In this document: one piece after another, positions 5,212-11,654 of the stretch | How the letters are laid out: the number at the start of each line of letters is the position of its first letter | Numbering within the stretch: position 1 is the first letter of the stretch | Assembly: GCA_007129655.1 (NCBI GenBank) | Contig: SKVC01000017.1 | Location: forward strand, 1-13,558 | Source of the DNA: Thermoplasmata archaeon | Lineage (GTDB): Archaea; Thermoplasmatota; Thermoplasmata; Halarchaeoplasmatales; Halarchaeoplasmataceae | Direction of reading: 5' to 3' | Length of the DNA: 13,558 nt | Made by a program: the position numbers and the translations under genes | Notes under the pieces: generated by a model | What the model saw: only the letters and a program-made list of their open reading frames with translations | The model's database searches: none | Told to the model about the DNA's origin: nothing

Positions 5212-6918
5212 CTAAAAAACCGGCGGTCGTATCAGCTCTTTACACTGGGGACATCTACCGTATTCGTTGTTATTCTCACCTTCGATGTAGTAATGGCCAC
5301 AAAAAGGACATGTGGAGGCATTTCCCTTCAAACCCTCTCTTTCCTTTTTCCACCCCTTTTGTTTCCTATTGACGGTTCTTTTCAATCTAAATACTTGTAT
5401 GGTCAATATCAAGCATAAAGCACTCAAAAAAGCTATGATCCCTATAAAAATTCGACCGGTTCCTTGTTGTTCCTCTTCAGGAAGGGATATGGAGATGGTC
5501 ACGGGTTCTCCAGGTGACGATTCGCCTAATTTGTTCTCCGCTGTTATCCTGTAGGTGTACTCTATACCGGGCTCTATAGTTGTATCTCTATATTCAGTCA
5601 TCGGGTTCCTGACGGAAACCATGTATCTTTCAAGTCCATCGCCCTCTTTTCTATATATGTTGTAATGGGTAGATTCTCCTTCGATAGGCGGTTCCCAAGT
5701 AAGATTAATATGATCATCCTTCGTCGTTTGGGCTGATATGCTTAGAGGTGAACTCGGGATCCTATCGGTTTCCATATGACCGTTCAAAGCGAATATGGTT
5801 CCGTCGTTATCACCGACATATACTATTCCATTGGAGCTTATCGAGGCGGAAGACAAAACCGAGGTATCGAGATCGATTTTTTTAAATAAGCTGCCATCGG
5901 ATTCAAGGATGTAAAAATAATTGTCGCTGGAGCCGAAGAAGATCCTTCCATCCGCGGATACCGTAGGAGATGCACTGATGTAGCTATCTGTTTCAAACTT
6001 CCAAAGTAAATTACCGTCGGAATTGACTGCGTGTAAATGCCGGTCGAATGAACTTACGTAGATAGTCCCCCCTGGTGTTACTGCAGGTGATGAAGCGATA
6101 CGGTTATCGGTTTCATAAGTCCATAATATATCACCGGTTTTTGAATAAGCGTATAATCTTCCATCATTTCCTCCAAAGTAAATGTTATCATCAAATCCAA
6201 TAGTTGCTTCAGAAATCACACTAGTTGGAATCTCGGTGGACATTAATTCATCGCCTGTAGAGCTGATTGCATATAAAATTCCGTGTGTATCTTCCCAACC
6301 TCTTTGTGTAGCTATGTAAAGTGTACCGTCTGTGTCTATAACAGGTGACGAGGCTAGATTTTGTTTTGTTTCGAAAGTCCACAAGGTTTTGCCGTTCGGG
6401 TTGATCGCATGTATCACTCCGTTTGTTGTTGTGATGTATATATTACCGTCGATACCCATTTGGGGCGGCCCGCCGGGTCTAAGACCGTATTCGACTTTCC
6501 AATTCAAATTACCCTCTTGATCGATAGAAAAAAGTGTACCTTCCCAATCTATTATATATATAGTACCGTCGGCCGCAAATAATGGCGAGGCTCTTAAATC
6601 GCTTCCAGCGGTAAAAGACCATCTAAGCATACCCCCAGGGGTAAGGGCGTATAGATTGTTGTCCACAGAGGCCACGTAAATAGTACCGTCTGTGCCTATT
6701 ATCGGTGTTGTCGTTATCGATCTTTCCGTGGAATACGTCCATATTGTGACTCCGCTAAAATCTTCCATGGAATAAGGACTGAACCGTGTGTTCGCTGGGT
6801 CTCTTCCTGCAGAAGGCCACGTGGAATCGGATAAAGCACTACCAACGGGCAGTAAAATGGTGAACAGTAATAGGACTACTGTAGTGTATGTGATTGCAGT
6901 AGTTCTTTTAATAGGCAT
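5212..6918 (-). CDS. Secreted PQQ-like beta-propeller protein with FN3 domain, membrane anchor and zinc ribbon
   Basis: A 568-residue surface protein. A signal peptide (about 1-29) precedes roughly eight PQQ-like blades (about 33-380), each with a pattern like SP-x-DGTIY-x-G-x-LYA-G-LWT-ET. A fibronectin type III domain follows (about 388-477; LTWEPP, YNIYRKEG, YTYRITAENKLGESSPG). One membrane helix (490-510) leads to a basic stretch (RLKRTVNRKQKGWKKER), so the C-terminus should be cytoplasmic. There a zinc ribbon uses C537, C540, C556 and C559. No catalytic dehydrogenase motif is present, so a scaffold, binding or sensing role is more likely than a PQQ enzyme. GAGG seven bases before the ATG supports the start. 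It is divergent from eL40 and shares its layout with the TolB-like protein at 9479-11515. Confidence 0.9.
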   Translation of the reverse strand: MPIKRTTAITYTTVVLLLFTILLPVGSALSDSTWPSAGRDPANTRFSPYSMEDFSGVTIWTYSTERSITTTPIIGTDGTIYVASVDNNLYALTPGGMLRWSFTAGSDLRASPLFAADGTIYIIDWEGTLFSIDQEGNLNWKVEYGLRPGGPPQMGIDGNIYITTTNGVIHAINPNGKTLWTFETKQNLASSPVIDTDGTLYIATQRGWEDTHGILYAISSTGDELMSTEIPTSVISEATIGFDDNIYFGGNDGRLYAYSKTGDILWTYETDNRIASSPAVTPGGTIYVSSFDRHLHAVNSDGNLLWKFETDSYISASPTVSADGRIFFGSSDNYFYILESDGSLFKKIDLDTSVLSSASISSNGIVYVGDNDGTIFALNGHMETDRIPSSPLSISAQTTKDDHINLTWEPPIEGESTHYNIYRKEGDGLERYMVSVRNPMTEYRDTTIEPGIEYTYRITAENKLGESSPGEPVTISISLPEEEQQGTGRIFIGIIAFLSALCLILTIQVFRLKRTVNRKQKGWKKEREGLKGNASTCPFCGHYYIEGENNNEYGRCPQCKELIRPPVF

Positions 6919-6954
6919 TGATCGACCTCATATTACTTCTAACAACACATACAT

Positions 6955-7003
6955 CTATTTTGTATTTTCGTCGAACGAGGTCAAAACCCCAACGATTAAA
7001 TAC
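6955..7003. promoter_or_regulatory. Divergent promoters of the PQQ-like gene and eL40
   Basis: On the minus strand CGAAAATACAAAATAG (about 6969-6954) is an AT-rich BRE/TATA candidate for the propeller gene, with its GAGG ribosome binding site at 6926-6929. On the plus strand TTAAATAC (6996-7003) lies about 28 nt before the eL40 ATG, which has no Shine-Dalgarno motif and is probably leaderless. The spacer is 109 bp. Confidence 0.42.
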
Positions 7004-7027
7004 TACAAACGATTCGTTTCCTTCATC

Positions 7028-7177
7028 ATGGCTAGATTCCCTGAAGCAGAAAGAAGGTTGCTACACAAAAAGATTTGCATGAAATGTTTTGCAAATAATC
7101 CTGTTAGAACAAAACAGTGTAGGAAATGCGGACATAAAAATCTACGTATGAAGGCAAAAGAAAGCCGTAGATTGTGA
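7028..7177 (+). CDS. rpl40e: Large-subunit ribosomal protein eL40
   Basis: A 49-residue basic protein, the usual size for archaeal eL40, a zinc-ribbon protein of the large ribosomal subunit. The start MARFPEAERRLLHKKICMKC and the knuckles C17-M-K-C20 and C31-R-K-C34 match the family, as do ARFP near the N-terminus and the basic C-terminal tail. A longer frame reaches back to 6788, but this ATG fits the family length and sits about 28 nt after a TATA box (6996-7003) with no ribosome binding site, so the mRNA is likely leaderless. Its stop codon is one base from the convergent topA stop and lies within a 9-bp inverted repeat. Confidence 0.96.
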   Translation: MARFPEAERRLLHKKICMKCFANNPVRTKQCRKCGHKNLRMKAKESRRL

Positions 7178-7199
7178 TCTAATCTTTTTTATCACAATC
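7170..7199. terminator. Inverted repeat bridging the eL40 and topA stop codons
   Basis: GATTGTGAT (7170-7178) and ATCACAATC (7191-7199) are perfect inverted repeats with a 12-base loop containing T6 (7185-7190). The left arm includes the eL40 stop and the right arm encodes the last Asp-Cys region of topA. It could act as a shared bidirectional terminator or mRNA-stabilising hairpin; the T-run is in the loop rather than after the stem, so it is not a bacterial-type terminator. Confidence 0.45.
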
Positions 7200-9437
7200 G
7201 GGATTTGGACATAATTCCCAGGGTTTTTTACCTTTTTTGATAATATTTACCATAGGTGCTCCGCAATCCGGACATTTTTTATCATCGTACTCCACGTTTC
7301 CCGTTTGAGGGATCGGGTAAGTGTTATCGCATTTTGGATAGTTGGAGCATCCGAGAAAACGCTTAGACCGATATGATCTCATCTCGAGCATCTCTCCACC
7401 GCACTCGGGGCATATACCCCGGAACCTCTTATCCTTAGAAAATTTACAGTTGATATCTATACAGAGTTCTTCGGAATCTCCTTTGTGATAAACCCTTATC
7501 TTCGGAGCCCCACACTCGGGGCATTTACCGTCCCCGGCTTTTACGGTTCCGGAGCGAGGTAGGTTGTAAGTATTTTTACAGTCAGGATAGTTATTGCAGC
7601 CCACAAATCGTCCGGTCCTTGATTTACGGATCACCAGGGTATCACCACATTCAGGACACTCGCCGAGAGAATCTTGCTCTCGGAAAGACTCTCTCAACTC
7701 TTTTCTTATATCTTCCTTGTCCTTCTTTAAAGAGGATAGTACTTCTTTTAGCATATCCCGGGATTCGTCAGCTACCTTTTCTTTTGTCAGGTCCTCTTCG
7801 GCTATCTTCTCCATATCCTCTTCCAGGGTCCTGGTCATTTCGGGCTTAGCTACCATATCTGCATGAGCCTTCAAGGTTTGTACGACCGCTTTACCGGATA
7901 AGGTACCTGTCGGACTTTTTCCGGAGACGAAGCCACGATCATATAGCTTTTGAATGATGGCATGTCTGGTACTCTTGGTACCGAGACCGAGTTTATCCAT
8001 CTCCCTTATCAATCCTCCCTGAGAGTATCTGTTCGGCGGCTTCGTTTCATCTTCCGTGATATCCACCTTTTTGATTTCTACCTTTTCATCCTTTTTCAGT
8101 TCAGGAACGCTGGTCTCCCTGGGTCTGTAATACGGATAATATTTTATCCATCCCTCTTCCACGATTTGATATCCGTCGCTTTTGAATGTTTCACCCCGTA
8201 TATCGAACTCGGCCTTTCTAATTAGTGCTTTGCCCGGGGGTGATACGGTAACCATGAATCGTCTGAGTATCATTTCGTATACTTTCCATAGCATTCCTTT
8301 TAGATCTTTTTTTGTTGCTGCTTTGATCGGATAGATCGGAGGGTGATCTGTAGTCTGTTTTTTACCTCTTGTAGCCTTGATTTTTTTCTGTTGCAGTATC
8401 TCAGCTATCTCTTTGTACAATTCTGAGTCTTGTAATAACTCTAATTGACTCCTAAGATCGAGTGATGAAGGATAAACGGTATTCTCTGTACGAGGATATG
8501 ATATCCATCCGTCTTGATAAAGACTTTCAGCGTTCTTCATGGCTTGAGCGGGACTCATATTGAGTTTGGTAGCCTCCGAGAGAAATTGAGTGGTGTTGAA
8601 CGGTGAAAGAGGCCATACAGTCTTCGTTTTTTCGCTGAATAAAGTAGTTACCGCTTCTTCAGCCCCATCTAATTTTTCAAATAATTTTTCTGCTCTTGAG
8701 CTATCCCATATACGTTTTTCTTCGTGATTGGCCTTGAATTCAAAATCTTTGTGTAAGAGCGCTTCTATCTTCCAGAAAGGATCGGGTACGAAATCATCGA
8801 TCTCTTCGTCTCTGTCAATTATGAGTGCTAAAGTCGGGCTCTGTACTCTTCCCGCGGAAATGAAATTTTTCCCGTACCTTCCAGCGGTTTTAGATAAAAA
8901 CCGGGTGAGTACCGCACCCCAGGCCAGATCTATCTCTTGTCTGGCTTCGGCAGACTCGGCAAGCTTCGTATCCAACTCTTTAAGATCGTTGAATGCATCT
9001 TCGAGTTCGGATTTTGAGAGTGAGCTGAATTTAGCTCTTTTTACCTCTATATCCGGAAACTCAGTAAGCAATATTCGGATGGCTTCCAGTCCGATGAGTT
9101 CTCCTTCTCGATCATAATCCGTTGCAACTATCGCTCTGTCCGCCCATTTTCCTTTTTTCTTCAATAGAGATACTATACGTGATTCGGTGATGAACTTTTC
9201 AGGTTCTACATCTATAAGTTCATCCTCGTCTACTTTACTCCACTGATTGTATTTCTTTGGATAATCAAATTCTACTATGTGACCTCTTAGGCCTATAACG
9301 GTATAATCGTCACCTCCTCTTTCGAACTCGTAGTAAGGGACCTTGTGAAATTGTTTACGTTTTTGTTTACTGTCTGAAAGCAGGAATGCTATTCGAGATG
9401 CAGCATTGTTCTTTTCGCAGATCACTAATGTTTTCAT
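7179..9437 (-). CDS. topA: DNA topoisomerase I (type IA) with four C-terminal zinc ribbons
   Basis: Type IA topoisomerases relax DNA by cutting one strand through a 5'-phosphotyrosine link. This 752-residue protein has a Toprim domain (E8 in VICEKN; D107, D109, E111 in TDYDREGE), the gate domains with FISAGRVQSPTLALI (192-206), the active tyrosine Y314 in WISYPRTEN, DHPPIYP (364-370) and the GLGTKSTRHAIIQKL helix region (484-498). The tail carries four zinc ribbons with Cys pairs at 594/597/614/620, 639/642/659/664, 676/679/697/703 and 722/725/743/748. Ribbons 1 and 3 are close copies (GRFVGCNNYPDC versus KRFLGCSNYPKC). There is no helicase domain, so it is not reverse gyrase. A TATA box (9462-9470) lies about 29 nt before the ATG. 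Confidence 0.97.
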   Translation of the reverse strand: MKTLVICEKNNAASRIAFLLSDSKQKRKQFHKVPYYEFERGGDDYTVIGLRGHIVEFDYPKKYNQWSKVDEDELIDVEPEKFITESRIVSLLKKKGKWADRAIVATDYDREGELIGLEAIRILLTEFPDIEVKRAKFSSLSKSELEDAFNDLKELDTKLAESAEARQEIDLAWGAVLTRFLSKTAGRYGKNFISAGRVQSPTLALIIDRDEEIDDFVPDPFWKIEALLHKDFEFKANHEEKRIWDSSRAEKLFEKLDGAEEAVTTLFSEKTKTVWPLSPFNTTQFLSEATKLNMSPAQAMKNAESLYQDGWISYPRTENTVYPSSLDLRSQLELLQDSELYKEIAEILQQKKIKATRGKKQTTDHPPIYPIKAATKKDLKGMLWKVYEMILRRFMVTVSPPGKALIRKAEFDIRGETFKSDGYQIVEEGWIKYYPYYRPRETSVPELKKDEKVEIKKVDITEDETKPPNRYSQGGLIREMDKLGLGTKSTRHAIIQKLYDRGFVSGKSPTGTLSGKAVVQTLKAHADMVAKPEMTRTLEEDMEKIAEEDLTKEKVADESRDMLKEVLSSLKKDKEDIRKELRESFREQDSLGECPECGDTLVIRKSRTGRFVGCNNYPDCKNTYNLPRSGTVKAGDGKCPECGAPKIRVYHKGDSEELCIDINCKFSKDKRFRGICPECGGEMLEMRSYRSKRFLGCSNYPKCDNTYPIPQTGNVEYDDKKCPDCGAPMVNIIKKGKKPWELCPNPDCDKKD

Positions 9438-9461
9438 CGAATCCGCCTTAGGCTGCCCTTT

Positions 9462-9470
9462 CTATATAAC
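9462..9470 (-). promoter_or_regulatory. TATA box of topA
   Basis: The minus strand reads GTTATATAG about 29 nt before the topA ATG, and no Shine-Dalgarno motif precedes that ATG. The box sits in the 41-bp gap after the end of the TolB-like gene, which suggests topA has its own promoter rather than depending on read-through. Confidence 0.5.
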
Positions 9471-9478
9471 ATTTAGGT

Positions 9479-11515
9479 TTATTCCGAGGTGTCTAATTCT
9501 TCACCGCAGTGTGGACATTCTGTAGAATCCGTAGGTATGACTTCTATGCAGGTGGGACACACACCCATGTCGATATCTGATATAGGAGGTGTTTCTTCTT
9601 CGGTATCTTCTTCGGTTTCTTCTTCCGAAACATCCTCTTGAGTGTCCTTCCTCTTTCTATATATATATATGATAGAGAGTATGACGATGATCAAAATACA
9701 CAATAGCAGTAAAAACCGCCAGTTACACATCGGATCTCCGTTTTCATCTTCTATAACTGGAAATTCAGCGTATATGACTAGTTCTTGGCTTTGGGCGGTG
9801 TTCCCTCTGGCATCTTCCGCAGTTACCCATGCTATCTTTTCACCTTCGGTCATCCTCTCGCTGTATTCCAGTTCGAAAACGAATCGCCCGGGTTCTGTTT
9901 CGGTCATCCCGAACCGTTCGTCCGTTAAATTGAATCCTTCTAGATTGATGTAAACACGGTGAAGATCTTCGTCGGGATCGGTTACATCTGCCTCGAAGAA
10001 TAGTGTGTTTCCTTCTTCAAGAGTAAAGTTTGTTTCTTGAGATAGATTTTGTGGACTGGTACCGACACCTATGAAATTGATCTCCGGCGGTCTTTCTATA
10101 TATGTTATAGTGAGTTCATCGTAGATATCTGTTAGCCCCTCTTCGTCGGTAGCACGGATTACTAAGTCGATGGTACCGGCGGACATATTTTGGTCATAAT
10201 AGATGGTTGTACTGTATATATCTCCTACTGTATTTTCCATTATTATTACTTCTTGGTTGTATTCGAGTATGACTTCCGAAAGGTCTCCATCTTTGTCGAT
10301 GACTTCTGCGGTAACGGTGAAGTTAGCTCCCTCTCTTAGTATCATATCTGCGGCGCCGTTGCCTTCATCCGTATCGCTGTATATGGAAGTTTGAAGTATC
10401 TGCGGTGCTTCTTTGCCTATATCCGTATAGAAAATATCGTACTGGAATGTAAGATTTTCATCGCTTGAGAGATGCCTTTCTTCCCAAATTATCTGGTCTT
10501 GATATATGGCGGGGAACCTAGCTACGGTTCCTTCTGTTTCTCCTACATCAACCTTAGCTATCCGTGTTTTTGTATTTTCTGTTATATCGTAGACCCAGAT
10601 GGCATCATGGGGGTGATTTCCCTGTTCATCGTAAAATCTCTCGGAAAACACGATCCTACCGCCGTAAATCTTTGGATCCTCTTCTGCGGATGATTCCGCG
10701 GTAACCAAGATTTTATCTTGTCCGATCGTTTTCATGTATATGTTATTAGTTTCACCATCGTACTCTATCCATGCTGCCGTATCTTCGTATATACTCGGTC
10801 TACGTTGATGAAATGCTTCCTCTACTATCGGTATTTCTTCGTTGGAATTCAGATCATACATATATATGTCCGATGCCTGGGTTGGATAAAGTCCGGCCCA
10901 GTAATTACGATAATCGGACCATACTATGATATCACCATAGATGTCCGGGTTGTCTTTTCTATGTCTTTCATCGGAGATTATGTGTGTTTCATCTTCTTCT
11001 ATATCGTACATGTAGATATCGCCAAACCAGTTATCTCTCTTATCGACCCAGACGATCCGTCCGCCGTGAATTCTAGGAGATATCTGGTCAGCGGTGTTTT
11101 CTGTTACGCGATATTCAGTCATGGTGTTCAGGTCCATGTAGTATATCTCCGGATTACCGTGTCTGTAATCCTCCCATGTAACGTAATTTTCCCATATGCT
11201 CGGCTTTATCTGTGCTGATGTGTCTTGGGTCAACCGGATGGTATCTCCGGTCGTTAAGTCATGCATATATATATCGGGATTTCTATAGTACGGACTGCCG
11301 AGTCCTCCGATGGGGTCGTTCCTGTAGTCCTCCCAAACGATCTTATCTTCCCATAGGTCTGATCTCACTTGATGGTATTCATTTTCGGTGATGTTGATGT
11401 ATGAGTCTGAGTTCGTAGTAATCTCAGGTTCCGTGCTTGTACCGAACTCTAGAGATGCAAATACCGAGGTCGATAGTAAGAACATTATAACCAAGAGGGT
11501 CTTTCCTGTATGCAT
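9479..11515 (-). CDS. Secreted TolB-like beta-propeller protein with Ig-like domains, membrane anchor and zinc ribbon
   Basis: A 678-residue surface protein with a signal peptide (about 1-20). Seven repeats of the form (D)IYMYDL with a WEDYR-like strand occur at about 81, 122, 165, 215, 257, 304 and 359, indicating a seven-bladed TolB-like propeller. Two Ig/cadherin-like domains follow (about 370-473 and 476-585; RATDEEGLTD, VTDPDEDLH). Seven N-x-S/T sequons (N41, N354, N398, N443, N490, N496, N529) all lie in the predicted outside part, consistent with N-glycosylation. A membrane helix (600-619) is followed by RKRK, a very acidic linker (623-642) and a zinc ribbon (C653, C656, C667, C670), probably cytoplasmic. 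Binding or sensing is inferred; no enzyme motif is seen. The ATG lies about 29 nt after a TATA-like box. Confidence 0.88.
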   Translation of the reverse strand: MHTGKTLLVIMFLLSTSVFASLEFGTSTEPEITTNSDSYINITENEYHQVRSDLWEDKIVWEDYRNDPIGGLGSPYYRNPDIYMHDLTTGDTIRLTQDTSAQIKPSIWENYVTWEDYRHGNPEIYYMDLNTMTEYRVTENTADQISPRIHGGRIVWVDKRDNWFGDIYMYDIEEDETHIISDERHRKDNPDIYGDIIVWSDYRNYWAGLYPTQASDIYMYDLNSNEEIPIVEEAFHQRRPSIYEDTAAWIEYDGETNNIYMKTIGQDKILVTAESSAEEDPKIYGGRIVFSERFYDEQGNHPHDAIWVYDITENTKTRIAKVDVGETEGTVARFPAIYQDQIIWEERHLSSDENLTFQYDIFYTDIGKEAPQILQTSIYSDTDEGNGAADMILREGANFTVTAEVIDKDGDLSEVILEYNQEVIIMENTVGDIYSTTIYYDQNMSAGTIDLVIRATDEEGLTDIYDELTITYIERPPEINFIGVGTSPQNLSQETNFTLEEGNTLFFEADVTDPDEDLHRVYINLEGFNLTDERFGMTETEPGRFVFELEYSERMTEGEKIAWVTAEDARGNTAQSQELVIYAEFPVIEDENGDPMCNWRFLLLLCILIIVILSIIYIYRKRKDTQEDVSEEETEEDTEEETPPISDIDMGVCPTCIEVIPTDSTECPHCGEELDTSE

Positions 11516-11520
11516 GTAAC

Positions 11521-11654
11521 TCGAAGGTTCGACCCGTTATTAAGTATTTTTCGTAAAAATCTATTCAAGTTCTGTGTCATAAAGTTTATATTAGAAATGC
11601 CTTCTACTTGGTACAAGATACAATAAATAGACATACATATTGGAGGAAATAATA
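11521..11654. promoter_or_regulatory. Divergent promoter region between the two surface-protein genes
   Basis: On the minus strand AAAATACTTAATAA (about 11550-11537) is a TATA candidate about 29 nt before the ATG at 11515. On the plus strand TTTATAT (11585-11591) is a TATA candidate for the gene at 11655, which also has a strong Shine-Dalgarno motif GGAGG (11642-11646) eight bases before its ATG and a leader of about 40 nt. A palindrome TCGAA-GG-TTCGA (11521-11532) next to the minus-strand start could bind a regulator; this is speculative. Confidence 0.42.

Noticed and set aside
5212..6918. PQQ-dependent dehydrogenase
   Set aside because: Repeats resemble PQQ blades, but no catalytic or cofactor residues are seen and the FN3, membrane helix and zinc ribbon point to a non-enzymatic surface protein.
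6788..7027. N-terminal extension of eL40
   Set aside because: The longer frame runs antisense to the propeller gene; the family is about 49 residues and a TATA box lies just before the internal ATG.
7179..9437. Reverse gyrase
   Set aside because: There is a type IA topoisomerase but no N-terminal helicase domain.
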